Shown: positions 34,441 to 43,911, numbered from the stretch's first letter. The stretch is DNA of 64,000 nt from Sporosarcina sp. Marseille-Q4063 (GCF_018309085.1 NZ_CP070502.1:3095001-3159000); one strand, 5' to 3'. Program-made: numbers and translations. The notes: a model not told the origin generated them from the sequence alone.

Positions 34441-34469
34441 TTGCAATAAATCATATCCTTCATTATAAT
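34441..34469 (+). promoter_or_regulatory. Sigma-A promoter of the peptide ABC transporter operon
   Basis: TTGCAA (34441-34446), a 17-base spacer and TATAAT (34464-34469). Transcription would start near 34476, about 80 bases before the first ATG. The region shared with the divergent RpiR gene is short enough to hold a common operator. Confidence 0.6.
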
Positions 34470-34557
34470 TATTAACAAGTCAAAACTCTTTGAAAAATCA
34501 AGGAGTTTAACGACGATTATCTCAATTATTGAATAGTTTCGGAAAAGGGAGGCAATA

Positions 34558-36144
34558 ATGATGTATTTTAAGAAGAATACCGTTTTTTTAACAGTTTTTA
34601 TGCTTGCATTTACGTTGTTGATTATGGGTTGTAGTTCGGAAAATAAAACTTCAAGTAATGATGGGAGTGCAGAAACTAATACAGGCAAATTCAGTGGAGG
34701 TACAATAAAAATTGCTTATCCTACTCAACCACAGACACTTGATCCCCATGGAACTACCGCTGAGGCAACACGTGATGCTGCAAAATTAATTTATGAAGCT
34801 CTTGTAACACTGGATAGCAAATATGAAGTAATGCCTCAATTAGCAGAGTCGTATAAAATAAGCGATGATAAAAAAACTGTTACTTTTAAATTAAGAGACG
34901 GTATTAAATTTCATAACGGTAATGATATGACTGTGGAAGATGTAGTCGCATCAATGGAAAAATGGGGAGCTAATAAAGGAGAGTTAGGCGAACATACATG
35001 GGCTGTGGTAGATGAATCTACTGTTGAATTAAATTTAACAGAACCTTCTGCTCTTGTTATGAATTACTTAGCTGACCAAGGAAACATTGCTGCTATCATG
35101 CCCAAAGATGTAGTTAGCTCCGCGGGGGCAACAGGAGCAGAAGAGTTTATTGGAACAGGTCCTTTCGAGTTTGTCGATTGGAAAAAGGATGATGTTATTC
35201 ACTTTAAAAGATTTGAAGGATACCAACCAGATTCCGAGCCTGCAAATGGCTTAGGCGGTAAAAAAGAAGCTTTAGTCGATGCAATCGATTGGAATTTTGT
35301 CCCGGATGCTTCAACAAGGGTAAATGGTTTAATGAGCGGACAATATCAATTTGCTCATATGCTTTCTTACGATTCAATCCCACAACTTGAAAACTCATCA
35401 GGAAGTGTCGTAGACGTTTGGCCTTATGGCATAGAAGGCTTAGTATTCAACAAAAAAGCCGGCGCATTTACGGATGTGAAACTTCGCCAAGCTGTCAATT
35501 ATGCGTTAGATATGGAAGTAATCATGAGCTCTGCATTTACTAGTCAAGAGTATTATGATTTGGAAAACAGTTTATTCTTGCCAAGTCAGACTGCTTGGTA
35601 CTCAGACGCTGGAAAGGACCTTTATAATCAAAAGGATTTAGAAAAAGCCAAGGAATTATTAAAAGAAGCAGGTTACAAGGGTGAAGAAATTGTAATCCTT
35701 ACTAGCCGCGACTATGAACATCATTACAATGCTGCGATCGCAACACAACAACAATTAGAACAACTAGGAATGAAAACGAAATTAGACGTTTACGACTGGC
35801 CAACTCTATTAGAACGTCGTAATGATCCAGATTCATACGATATTTTCTTTACAGGATTCTCAACGGTATCAACACCAAACCAGTACGTATTTTTGGATTC
35901 CCAAACGGCTTGGCCCGGTTGGACAGACAATGCAGAGATTGACAGTCTATTAGATCAAATTAACGCGGAAGAAAACTCTGATAAATCTAAGGCTTTAACT
36001 GCTGAACTACAGCAAGTAATGTGGGAAGACCTTCCTATCATTAATGTTGGACATAATTCACGTGTCTCGGGATACTCAGAAAAACTTGAAGGATATAACC
36101 AAATGCTAGGCCCGATTTTCTGGAATGTCAGCCTCAAGAAGTAA
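34558..36144 (+). CDS. Peptide ABC transporter substrate-binding lipoprotein (family 5)
   Basis: A 528-residue precursor with a signal peptide and lipobox (LLIMGCSSEN, Cys about residue 24). A type-C substrate-binding protein follows: TLDPHGTTAEATRDAAKLIY, KTVTFKLRDGIKFHNG, DVKLRQAVNYALD. DppA/OppA-type proteins deliver peptides to the cognate permeases. The start follows GGGAGGCAATA. The permease and ATPase genes follow on the same strand, separated from this gene by a hairpin that probably keeps this gene's mRNA level higher. Confidence 0.92.
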   Translation: MMYFKKNTVFLTVFMLAFTLLIMGCSSENKTSSNDGSAETNTGKFSGGTIKIAYPTQPQTLDPHGTTAEATRDAAKLIYEALVTLDSKYEVMPQLAESYKISDDKKTVTFKLRDGIKFHNGNDMTVEDVVASMEKWGANKGELGEHTWAVVDESTVELNLTEPSALVMNYLADQGNIAAIMPKDVVSSAGATGAEEFIGTGPFEFVDWKKDDVIHFKRFEGYQPDSEPANGLGGKKEALVDAIDWNFVPDASTRVNGLMSGQYQFAHMLSYDSIPQLENSSGSVVDVWPYGIEGLVFNKKAGAFTDVKLRQAVNYALDMEVIMSSAFTSQEYYDLENSLFLPSQTAWYSDAGKDLYNQKDLEKAKELLKEAGYKGEEIVILTSRDYEHHYNAAIATQQQLEQLGMKTKLDVYDWPTLLERRNDPDSYDIFFTGFSTVSTPNQYVFLDSQTAWPGWTDNAEIDSLLDQINAEENSDKSKALTAELQQVMWEDLPIINVGHNSRVSGYSEKLEGYNQMLGPIFWNVSLKK

Positions 36145-36166
36145 GAGGAGGGGATTCCTGAAACAA

Positions 36167-36197
36167 TATCAACCTTCTGCTTTTTGGAAGGTTGATA
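36167..36197 (+). terminator. Intercistronic hairpin, partial terminator
   Basis: Stem TATCAACCTTC / GAAGGTTGATA with an 8-base loop, followed by ACTTTTG. It lies 23 bases after the binding-protein stop and ahead of the permease binding site (AAGGAGGT). The weak T-run suggests partial read-through. Confidence 0.6.
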
Positions 36198-36236
36198 ACT
36201 TTTGACTCAATATCGAGGGTAAGGAGGTTTCATATA

Positions 36237-37187
36237 GTGAAGGCTTATATTATGAAGAGATTACTGTCTATTATTCCAGTGTTATTGATTGTGGCTGTGA
36301 TTGTTTTCTTCATCATTCATTTAATACCGGGAGACCCCGCTTCAGTAATCCTTGGGGAAGAGGCTTCGCCGGAAGAAGTTCAAACGCTCAGAGAAGAACT
36401 AGGCCTAAACCTTCCAATATATGAGCAATTCATTCAATGGTTTTTCAATATATTCCAAGGCAATTTTGGTAACTCTATTTATATGAATATGCCAGTCTTA
36501 GATGCTTTTCTTAGCCATATCGGACCAACGTTATCGCTCGCATTGCTGGCTCAAAGTTTTTCAATTATTATTGCAATCCCAATTGGGATTATTGCAGCTA
36601 AAAGAAGAGGAACGCACATCGACCAATCGCTTATGATTATAGCTATGTTAGGTCTCTCTATTCCAAGTTTTTTACTAGCCTTACTTCTAATGCTAGTCTT
36701 CGGTGTTAATCTTCAGTGGCTTCCGGTTGCGGGTTATAGTCCAGTTAGTTCGGGGTTATGGCAGCATTTGCAATTCATGATTTTACCTGCTATCTCACTT
36801 GGAGCAATTCAAGCTGCAGTAATTTCAAGAATGAGTAGATCCTCAATGATAGATATTTTGAATATGAACTACATAAAAACTGCTAAAGCTAAGGGGTTAA
36901 AAGATAACGTTGTCGTTTACAAACATGCCTTAAGAAATGCATTTATTCCTATTTTGACCATCCTTGGGGATACTTTTGGGGCTCTCATAACAGGCGCAGT
37001 AGTCACGGAAACTGTATTTAACTTACCCGGAATCGGACAATTAGTAATTAATGCGATTGTCAGAAGAGATTATGCAGTGATACAAGGAACCATTTTAATA
37101 ATTGCATTTTCATATCTAATATTGAATTTAATAATTGATTTATTATACGGACTTGTAGATCCAAGGGTTCGTTTAAACCGCAAATAG
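36237..37187 (+). CDS. Peptide ABC transporter permease (DppB-type)
   Basis: A 316-residue permease with six predicted spans. Seen: the N-terminal IVFFIIHLIPGDPASVILGE, the EAA loop (NYIKTAKAKGLKDNVVVYKH) and a C-terminal GLVDPRVRLN. GTG 36237 was chosen because AAGGAGGT (36221-36228) lies eight bases before it; the frame is open upstream to 36192 without a binding site. It forms the membrane channel with the next permease and is powered by the two ATPases downstream. Confidence 0.92.
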   Translation: MKAYIMKRLLSIIPVLLIVAVIVFFIIHLIPGDPASVILGEEASPEEVQTLREELGLNLPIYEQFIQWFFNIFQGNFGNSIYMNMPVLDAFLSHIGPTLSLALLAQSFSIIIAIPIGIIAAKRRGTHIDQSLMIIAMLGLSIPSFLLALLLMLVFGVNLQWLPVAGYSPVSSGLWQHLQFMILPAISLGAIQAAVISRMSRSSMIDILNMNYIKTAKAKGLKDNVVVYKHALRNAFIPILTILGDTFGALITGAVVTETVFNLPGIGQLVINAIVRRDYAVIQGTILIIAFSYLILNLIIDLLYGLVDPRVRLNRK

Positions 37188-37203
37188 AAAGGAGTTGAGA
37201 TTG

Positions 37204-38121
37204 ATGACTTCAGAGGCGAAATTGAAGAGTGAAGTTGGAATCGGTGGATTGAATAGTATGAAAAGTAAACTGAAAACGGATCAAAGAAGATTGTTTTTAA
37301 GGCGTTTTTGGTCAAATAGGTCTGCGGTTATCGGTAGCATAGTACTTATATTTTTAAGTCTTTTTGCACTTTTCGCTCCTATGATTAGCCAATTTACTCC
37401 ACTTGCAATTGACCCGCTCAATCGCTTAAACTCTCCGGACGCCCAGCATTGGTTCGGCACAGATAATTTCGGAAGAGACTTGTTTAGTAGAGTAGCCTCA
37501 GGAGCCCAGATATCAATGGGTGTCGGTTTCTCAGTAGCAATTCTAACAGCGGTGATTGGAATGATTATTGGTTTATATGCAGCTTATTATTCAGTATTAG
37601 ATCACTTACTAATGAGGCTTTGTGATGCATTAATGGCGTTTCCTGATATTTTATTGGCGGTTGCTATTATGGCTGTTCTGGGACCTCAACCAATAAACGT
37701 CGTTATTGCTGTGACCATATCAAAAGTTCCTACCATGGCTCGAATCGTACGCTCTTCTGCCTTAGTGATAAAAGAGCAGACCTATATAGAAGCGATTAAG
37801 GCGCAGGGGGCACACTCTTGGAGAATTATATGGGGTCATATTGTACCCAATATTTTATCACCACTTATCGTTCAGCTCACCTATACTTTCGCGATTGCAA
37901 TCATTTTGGAAGCGGCACTCAGCTTTTTAGGGGCTGGAATCCCTGCGCCAGATCCAAGCTGGGGAAATATTTTATACGATGGAAAAGTAGTGATCTTTAG
38001 TGCTTGGTGGATGACAATATTTCCTGGGGCTTTTATTGTATTGGCTGTTTTAGGACTAAACCTTTTCGGCGATGGCTTAAGGGACTTGTTAGACCCTCAT
38101 TCAAACAAAGCAAATAAGTAA
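37204..38121 (+). CDS. Peptide ABC transporter permease (DppC-type)
   Basis: A 305-residue permease with an OppC N-terminal domain (RRFWSNRSAVIGSIVLIFL), the FGTDNFGRDLFSRVASGA signature and the EAA loop (TYIEAIKAQGAHSWRIIWGH). About six spans. ATG 37204 lies nine bases after AAAGGAG; a TTG at 37195 overlaps that site. It follows the DppB-type gene by 16 bases and is its partner in the membrane. Confidence 0.93.
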   Translation: MTSEAKLKSEVGIGGLNSMKSKLKTDQRRLFLRRFWSNRSAVIGSIVLIFLSLFALFAPMISQFTPLAIDPLNRLNSPDAQHWFGTDNFGRDLFSRVASGAQISMGVGFSVAILTAVIGMIIGLYAAYYSVLDHLLMRLCDALMAFPDILLAVAIMAVLGPQPINVVIAVTISKVPTMARIVRSSALVIKEQTYIEAIKAQGAHSWRIIWGHIVPNILSPLIVQLTYTFAIAIILEAALSFLGAGIPAPDPSWGNILYDGKVVIFSAWWMTIFPGAFIVLAVLGLNLFGDGLRDLLDPHSNKANK

Positions 38122-38190
38122 AAAGGTGGACAGTAGGTAACAACCTATTAATTTACTAACGGCAGAAATGAAAAGGGAGGAGGAAAAAGG

Positions 38191-39213
38191 ATGCAGGAAC
38201 AAAATTTATTAAAAATTAATGCACTTAAAACCACTTTTTCAACAGAAAATGGTCCTGTTACTGCGGTCGATGGCATTTCTTTTACAATTGCTCCAGGAGA
38301 AACGCTAGGTGTAGTTGGGGAATCTGGATGCGGAAAAAGTGTTACTGCTGAGTCGATTATGCGTTTATTGAATGAGAAATCCACGAAATATGAAGGAGAA
38401 ATAAATTTTAATGGGGAAAACTTATTAACCCTTCCAGAATATAAAATGAGAAATATTCGTGGAAATAAAATATCGATGATTTTCCAGGACGCAATGACTT
38501 CCCTAAATCCAGTTTATACAATTGGTAATCAAATTTCGGAATCTATAATGATTCACCAAAAACTGAATCCGAAAGAAGCACTGGAAAAGTCTATTGAAAT
38601 GCTAAGGTTAACAGGAATTCCGTCTCCTGAAAAAAGAGTTCATGAATATCCTCATGAAATTTCAGGTGGAATGAGACAAAGAGTCATGATAGCTATGGCT
38701 CTATCCTGCAAACCTCGTCTGTTAATAGCCGATGAACCTACAACGGCTTTGGATGTGACAATTCAAGCTCAAATTTTAGATTTAATTAATGATTTAAAAG
38801 AAGAATCAAAAATGAGTGTACTTATGATAACCCATGACTTAGGGGTCGTAGCAGAAGTATGCACTCGAGTGGTGGTTATGTATTTAGGACAAATAATCGA
38901 AGAGGCAGATGTCGAAACTTTGTTTGCCAAACCGCTGCATCCATACACAAGAGGATTAATCAAATCTATTCCAAAGATTGATGGAGATAGAACACAAAAG
39001 TTGCATTTGATTCCAGGAACAGTTCCGTCACTAACCAATGTCCCCTCAGGTTGTCGTTTTGCTCCACGGTGTGAATTTGCGGATGAAAAATGTTTGAGCC
39101 AGGATCCAACTTTAGAATCAGTTCATACAAGTCAAAAAGTAAGATGCTGGCATTATGAAAAAATCAGAAATATGGAGGAGATGCAGTATGAAGCAGTTGG
39201 AAAAGATAGCTGA
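38191..39213 (+). CDS. Peptide ABC transporter ATP-binding protein (DppD-type)
   Basis: A 340-residue ATPase with Walker [13 protein letters not shown], the signature [15 protein letters not shown], Walker [13 protein letters not shown] and the switch His (ITHDLG). It ends with the oligopeptide-type Cys-rich tail ([15 protein letters not shown]), which in DppD/DppF proteins can hold an iron-sulfur cluster. The last 26 bases overlap the next ATPase gene. It drives transport through the two permeases as a heterodimer with the next protein. Confidence 0.93.
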   Translation: MQEQNLLKINALKTTFSTENGPVTAVDGISFTIAPGETLGVVGESGCGKSVTAESIMRLLNEKSTKYEGEINFNGENLLTLPEYKMRNIRGNKISMIFQDAMTSLNPVYTIGNQISESIMIHQKLNPKEALEKSIEMLRLTGIPSPEKRVHEYPHEISGGMRQRVMIAMALSCKPRLLIADEPTTALDVTIQAQILDLINDLKEESKMSVLMITHDLGVVAEVCTRVVVMYLGQIIEEADVETLFAKPLHPYTRGLIKSIPKIDGDRTQKLHLIPGTVPSLTNVPSGCRFAPRCEFADEKCLSQDPTLESVHTSQKVRCWHYEKIRNMEEMQYEAVGKDS

Positions 39214-40189
39214 TTACAACGAGGAAAAAAAGCCTCTTCTCCAAGTAACCGGACTTAAAAAATACTTCCCAATACATTCTCCATTCGGTCGTACTATAGG
39301 TCATGTGAAAGCAATTGAAGATTTAAATTTCAACTTATACGAAAAGAAGACTTTAGGCTTGGTTGGTGAATCTGGCTGTGGTAAGAGTACGTCCGGTAGA
39401 GCTTTGTTGAGGTTAACAGAGCCAACAGATGGGTCTGCTATTTACAAAGGAAGAGATATTTTTGGATTGAGGGAAAAGGAATTTAAAAAAGTGAGAAAAG
39501 AAATACAAATGGTTTTTCAGGATCCACATTCATCTTTAAATCCGAAAAAGCGTATTGGCGAAGTGATTGAAGAACCGATGAGTCTTCATAACATAGGAAC
39601 GAAGCACGATCGAATGGAAAGAGCCATGAGCCTATTGGAGAAAACCGGTATTCGTGAAGATCAATATTTTAGATACCCACACGAGTTTTCAGGAGGTCAA
39701 AGACAGAGGATAGGCTTAGCGCGGGCATTAGCTTTAAATCCAAATATTGTTGTTCTCGATGAACCTGTTTCAGCACTAGATGTCTCCATCCAATCACAAG
39801 TCATTAATCTACTCCAAGAAATACAGCAAGAATTTAGTTTGGCGTATCTATTTATCTCACATGATTTAAGCGTTGTTCGTCATATTGCAGATGAAATTGG
39901 GGTTATGTATTTGGGGCATATCGTTGAGAAAGCGCCTACGGATGAATTGTTTGCTCACCCCTTACATCCGTACACAAAGGCATTACTTTCGTCAATTCCT
40001 CTTCCAGATCCTAAAAAGAAGAGAGAGCGAATTATTCTAAAGGGAGATGTTCCTTCGCCAATTAATCCTCCATCCGGATGTGTCTTTCATACTCGATGTC
40101 CGTATGTAATGGATGTATGCCGAACAGAAATACCGCAAGCCAGCATCCAGTCACCCGGTCATCAAGTGACCTGCCATTTATATGACTAA
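39188..40189 (+). CDS. Peptide ABC transporter ATP-binding protein (DppF-type)
   Basis: A 333-residue ATPase with Walker [13 protein letters not shown], the signature FSGGQRQRIGLARAL, Walker B IVVLDEPVSALD, the SHDLSV switch and the Cys-rich tail (GCVFHTRCPYVMDVC). ATG 39188 was preferred because TATGGAGGAGATGCAG lies before it, inside the end of the preceding gene; the frame is open to 39155. It completes the five-part importer. Confidence 0.93.
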   Translation: MKQLEKIADYNEEKKPLLQVTGLKKYFPIHSPFGRTIGHVKAIEDLNFNLYEKKTLGLVGESGCGKSTSGRALLRLTEPTDGSAIYKGRDIFGLREKEFKKVRKEIQMVFQDPHSSLNPKKRIGEVIEEPMSLHNIGTKHDRMERAMSLLEKTGIREDQYFRYPHEFSGGQRQRIGLARALALNPNIVVLDEPVSALDVSIQSQVINLLQEIQQEFSLAYLFISHDLSVVRHIADEIGVMYLGHIVEKAPTDELFAHPLHPYTKALLSSIPLPDPKKKRERIILKGDVPSPINPPSGCVFHTRCPYVMDVCRTEIPQASIQSPGHQVTCHLYD

Positions 40190-40210
40190 AAATTAAAGGG
40201 AGTGTTTGTA

Positions 40211-41332
40211 ATGGAAATCAACAAAATTGTATTGAGAAAAATGAATCTAGAACTAAAAGCACCTTTTCAAACGAGTTTTGGCGTACAAAAAGATAGAGAC
40301 TTCATGATTGTTGAACTACATAGTAATAATCATATTGGATATGGAGAATGTGTAGCGACCGCAAAACCTCTATACGGTGAAGAAACAGTCGGGACTGTAG
40401 AGCTCATACTGGAGGAAATTTTAATTCCTACATTATTGGATAATGAAATCCAACATCCTGACGAATTAAATGAACTATTTAAGCCCTTCCGCAGAAATAA
40501 CATGGCAAAAGCCGCACTAGAGGGTGCTTATTGGGATTTATTCGCAAAAGAAAAAAACATCTCCCTTCATGAAGCTCTCGGCGGCACGAAAAGTGAGATA
40601 GAAGTAGGGGTTAGTATAGGCATTCAAGAATCATTGGAAAGTCTATTAAAAGAAGTTGAAGGCTATGTAAATGAAGGATATAAACGAATTAAACTTAAAA
40701 TCGAACCTGGAAATGACTTGACATTACTAGAAGGGGTTAGAAGGAAATTTCCCGATATTGAAATGATGGCTGATGCCAACTCTGCCTACACATTAGATGA
40801 TATAGAGCTATTTAAGAAAATGGATAATCTTAACTTGACGATGATTGAACAACCACTTGCTCATGACGACATTATTGATCATGCAAAACTACAATCAGAA
40901 ATAAATTCAGCAATTTGTTTAGATGAAAGTATTCATTCATTAGAAGACGCTAAAAAAGCTATTGAACTAGGAAGTTGTAAAATTATTAATCTGAAAATCG
41001 GCAGGGTTGGCGGATTAACCGAAGCCAAAAAAATTCATGACTTTTGTGAAAGTAAAGGAATTCCTGTTTGGTGTGGAGGAATGTTGGAGTCTGGAATTGG
41101 AAGAGCTCATAATATTGCCATTACCAGCTTGCCAAATTTTACTTTACCTGGTGATACTGCAGCATCGTCAAGATATTGGAATGAAGATATTATTTCACCA
41201 GAAGTTACGGTGGAAAAGGGGATAATCACACTTCCAAATTCTCCGGGAATAGGTTTTGAACCGAACATTGCTCTGATGGAAAAATATACAACTGGAATTA
41301 AAGAAATTGTTTCTAAGAAAGTATTTTCATAA
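40211..41332 (+). CDS. Enolase-superfamily enzyme of the o-succinylbenzoate synthase/N-acylamino acid racemase group
   Basis: A 373-residue protein. Seen: a catalytic lysine pair in RIKLKIEPG (about residue 162), metal ligands in MADANSAY, MIEQPL and CLDES, a second-face lysine in IINLKIGRVGG, and the group hallmark GGMLESGIGRAHN, then LPNFTLPGD and SSRYWNED. This branch includes menaquinone OSB synthases and N-succinylamino acid racemases. Its place after a peptide importer and before an M20 amidohydrolase favours racemisation of N-acylamino acids over menaquinone synthesis; a dipeptide epimerase role is also possible. ATG 40211 lies behind AAAGGGAGTG. Confidence 0.82.
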   Translation: MEINKIVLRKMNLELKAPFQTSFGVQKDRDFMIVELHSNNHIGYGECVATAKPLYGEETVGTVELILEEILIPTLLDNEIQHPDELNELFKPFRRNNMAKAALEGAYWDLFAKEKNISLHEALGGTKSEIEVGVSIGIQESLESLLKEVEGYVNEGYKRIKLKIEPGNDLTLLEGVRRKFPDIEMMADANSAYTLDDIELFKKMDNLNLTMIEQPLAHDDIIDHAKLQSEINSAICLDESIHSLEDAKKAIELGSCKIINLKIGRVGGLTEAKKIHDFCESKGIPVWCGGMLESGIGRAHNIAITSLPNFTLPGDTAASSRYWNEDIISPEVTVEKGIITLPNSPGIGFEPNIALMEKYTTGIKEIVSKKVFS

Positions 41333-41427
41333 AGGATCAAATAATAACAAAAACAAAAAGAAGCCATCTCAGCATTCGATAAAACCGCAGGGATGGTTTT
41401 CCTACTTTGAGAAGGAGTGGAGTTTCT

Positions 41428-42564
41428 ATGCAAGCAGTACTACATGAAGTGAAACCCATTGTAGAAGAGGTGTTTCAACATCTACATAATCATCCTGAAA
41501 TCAGCTGGAAAGAGGTGGGGACTACTCAATATTTAAAGGATTTATTGGAGAGTGAAGGTTTTGAAGTTCAGACCTTTACGGATTCCACAGGTCTTGTCGT
41601 TACAGTCGGATCAGGACAACCATGTATAGGGCTTCGTACGGATATTGATGCATTATGGCAAGAAGTAGATGGAGAATATCAGGCCAACCACTCATGTGGA
41701 CATGATGCACATATGACAATGGCTGTTGGAGCTTTGCTAGTCTTGAAAAAACTAGGAATTCCGCAAATCGGACAAATAAAGGTCCTATTTCAACCTGCGG
41801 AAGAGAAAGGAGAAGGAGCCCTATCCTTTATAAGTAAAAGCCTTGTGGATGATATTGACTATTTATACGGAGTGCACCTTCGACCGATTCAGGAAATTGC
41901 CGACGGTTATTCAGCACCGGCGATTATGCATGGTTCCGCTAAAATGTTAAAGGGCTCTATAAGAGGGGATGATGCACATGGTGCGAGGCCAAACCAAGGT
42001 CAAAATGCCATTGAGGTAATGGCCCTTCTCGTGCAGGCAATTCACTCAATTCACCTAGATCCAATGGTTCCGCATTCTGCCAAGGTAACAATGTTCCAAT
42101 CTGGAGGTGAATCTGGAAATATTATTCCTGGAAATGGAATTTTCAGCATTGACTTGCGCGCTCAAACGAATGAACTAATGGAGACATTAATTGAACGAGT
42201 AGATAGAACAATTCGTTCTATATCCGAACTCACAAAAGTCGAAATTTCCTATAACATAATTTCTGAAATAGCTGCCGCAGAAGTCAATGAGTCAGCGGTT
42301 AAAATAATGGAGAAGGCTATTGTTGATACAGTGGGTAAAGACTTTTTAGTTCCACCGATTATCACCCCAGGTGGTGAAGACTTTCACTATTACACCTTAA
42401 AACGTCCTTCCGTCAGAGCAACAATGTTAGGGTTGGGATGTGGTTTATCGCCTGGTCTTCATCATCCGAAAATGAAATTCAATCAAGATAGCCTACTTAC
42501 TGGAATTGAGATTCTTGCAAGAGCGGTTATGGGCACTTTTAAGATCATTGAAGAGGAGGTTTAA
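41428..42564 (+). CDS. M20 family metallopeptidase/amidohydrolase
   Basis: A 378-residue enzyme with M20D (aminoacylase/hippurate hydrolase) motifs: HNHPEISWKEVGT at the N-terminus, GLRTDIDALWQEVDG, the metal-binding SCGHDAHMTM, the catalytic pair FQPAEEKGEGA and a C-terminal His (GLHHPKMKF). It hydrolyses an acyl or peptide bond of a small amino-acid derivative. ATG 41428 follows GAAGGAGTGGAG. A weak hairpin (AGCCATC / GGATGGT) lies between it and the racemase-like gene. Together these suggest uptake, racemisation and deacylation of N-acyl or small peptides. A repeat copy follows 66 bases later. Confidence 0.88.
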   Translation: MQAVLHEVKPIVEEVFQHLHNHPEISWKEVGTTQYLKDLLESEGFEVQTFTDSTGLVVTVGSGQPCIGLRTDIDALWQEVDGEYQANHSCGHDAHMTMAVGALLVLKKLGIPQIGQIKVLFQPAEEKGEGALSFISKSLVDDIDYLYGVHLRPIQEIADGYSAPAIMHGSAKMLKGSIRGDDAHGARPNQGQNAIEVMALLVQAIHSIHLDPMVPHSAKVTMFQSGGESGNIIPGNGIFSIDLRAQTNELMETLIERVDRTIRSISELTKVEISYNIISEIAAAEVNESAVKIMEKAIVDTVGKDFLVPPIITPGGEDFHYYTLKRPSVRATMLGLGCGLSPGLHHPKMKFNQDSLLTGIEILARAVMGTFKIIEEEV

Positions 42565-42630
42565 CATTGAAGTTCGGTGAAGACATCGGAAAATTACAGT
42601 GAAAAATTCCATTTATCCGATTGAATTTTA

Positions 42631-42776
42631 GGTACCTGTGCAAGACACTATTCAAACAATACACTACAATTGCATAATGACATGTGGGGATATCGACTGT
42701 ATAATACTTTGTCGATATCCTTTTGGTTTTTTATACAAAGACGCGAATTGTCATAATTGCACCTTGCACAGGTACC
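42631..42776 (+). repeat. Intact copy of the dispersed GGTACC-ended repeat (146 bp)
   Basis: Ends GGTACCTGTGCAAG and CTTGCACAGGTACC. The central stem GGGGATATCGAC / GTCGATATCC is followed by TTTTGGTTTTTT. The outer stem is formed by actacaattgcata and a gaattgtcataattgca block. It lies just after the M20 gene and is a likely terminator for the peptide operon. Confidence 0.85.
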
Positions 42777-42783
42777 TCTTCCT

Positions 42784-42905
42784 AGATGAAGAAGAAGGGA
42801 AATAGAATGGTTGGTAAATGATGTTGGATTTACATATTGGAAAATAGAAGTGCGGACTTGTGTAGGGTATTTGTACAGAGGCTGTGCTTTTTTGTGCATT
42901 AAAAT
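42784..42905 (+). repeat. Second, damaged copy of the 33034-33155 segment
   Basis: About 120 bases closely match the 3' end of the hypothetical gene at 32742 and its terminator: gaaatagaatggttggtaaa, then tacatattgg, aaatagaagtgc and gtgcttttttgtgcattaaa. A one-base loss destroys the frame. It lies between two intact GGTACC repeats. Confidence 0.7.
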
Positions 42906-42956
42906 AATTGGCGCATTACTGGTCTTCTGCATACTTTAGTCCAGATTAGGGAAGTA

Positions 42957-43102
42957 GGTACCTGTGCGAGAAACTATTTGAACAATACACTACAATTGCA
43001 TAAAGTGAAAAGGGGATGCCGACTAGATAACACTTTGTCGATATCCTTTTGGTTTTTTATTCGCATTCGTGAATTGTCATAAATGGGTCTTGCACAGGTA
43101 CC
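42957..43102 (+). repeat. Intact copy of the dispersed GGTACC-ended repeat (146 bp), upstream of SGNH gene 1
   Basis: Ends GGTACCTGTGCGAG and TCTTGCACAGGTACC. The centre is aggggatgccgac with a matching gtcgatatcctttt and a T-rich tail. It lies 70 bases before the SGNH start codon, with a further GGTACC at 43110. Confidence 0.85.
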
Positions 43103-43172
43103 TTTCAAAGGTACCATTCAAACGGTATGTTTTAAACGTTTCAAAATTGCACTTGAAGGGGGATTTGAAAAT

Positions 43173-43898
43173 ATGTATAGAAAGCTGGCTATTTCATCAA
43201 TCGTTTTGAACTTTATTCTTTTCGCCGTGATTGGGTATGCCATTTATCTGAAGGGTGGCATTCCTTATGTGGTGCATTTTGTTTCTGCGAAGCTGTCGGA
43301 TACTAATAAGGAAAATGAATTTGATGACTATTATAATACGCGTTTATCTATATTTAAAGAAAGTGAAGGAAAGGCCATCGTTTTTTTAGGGGATAGTTTA
43401 ACTGATAATAATGAATGGGCGGAGGCTTTTCCGGATTCGAATGTCGGGAATCAGGAGATTGGAGACGATACAACATCTGGTGTGCTGTATCGCTTGAGAG
43501 AAACTACAAATCTAAAACCTTCTAAAATATTTATTATGATTGGTATCAATGATCTCATTGACGGTGTGTCTAGAGATGTCATTTTAAATAATTACACATC
43601 TATTATAGAAGAGATTAGAAAAGATAGCCCGAATACAGAAGTGTATATACAAAGCTTGTTGCCTACCAATTCTGATATGACCTACAAAAAAATCGATCAA
43701 GATGATATTTTGTGGTTGAACGATAACTTGAGAAAACTTGCATCTGACCACGGACATACATATATCAATCTTTATTCATTGTTCGAAGATGGAAATAATA
43801 AGTTGGATGAACGATGGACTATCGATGGTGTTCATTTGAATGGATCTGGGTATGTGGAGTGGGAAGGCGCTTTGGAAGATTATCTATTTAGCAAGTGA
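43173..43898 (+). CDS. SGNH/GDSL hydrolase family protein, paralogue 1
   Basis: A 241-residue protein with one N-terminal membrane span (about residues 5-24, LAISSIVLNFILFAVIGYAI) and an extracellular SGNH domain: block I VFLGDSLTD (nucleophile Ser), block III IMIGINDLID and block V TIDGVHLNG. Block II reads GNQEIGDDT, where the paralogue at 46987 has GNQGIGDDT, so the oxyanion-hole Gly is replaced by Glu. The enzyme may be impaired. ATG 43173 follows AAGGGGGATTTG. Members are esterases or acetyl hydrolases, often acting on wall polymers. Confidence 0.82.
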   Translation: MYRKLAISSIVLNFILFAVIGYAIYLKGGIPYVVHFVSAKLSDTNKENEFDDYYNTRLSIFKESEGKAIVFLGDSLTDNNEWAEAFPDSNVGNQEIGDDTTSGVLYRLRETTNLKPSKIFIMIGINDLIDGVSRDVILNNYTSIIEEIRKDSPNTEVYIQSLLPTNSDMTYKKIDQDDILWLNDNLRKLASDHGHTYINLYSLFEDGNNKLDERWTIDGVHLNGSGYVEWEGALEDYLFSK

Positions 43899-43911
43899 TA
43901 CTTCAAAGTAA

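Noticed and set aside
36192..36236. Longer N-terminus for the DppB-type permease
   Set aside because: The upstream codons overlap the intercistronic hairpin and have no binding site. GTG 36237 is preceded by AAGGAGGT.
43083..43172. Extended N-terminus of SGNH paralogue 1 (30 extra codons)
   Set aside because: The upstream codons lie in the GGTACC repeat. The ATG at 43173 has a strong binding site and matches the start of the paralogue.
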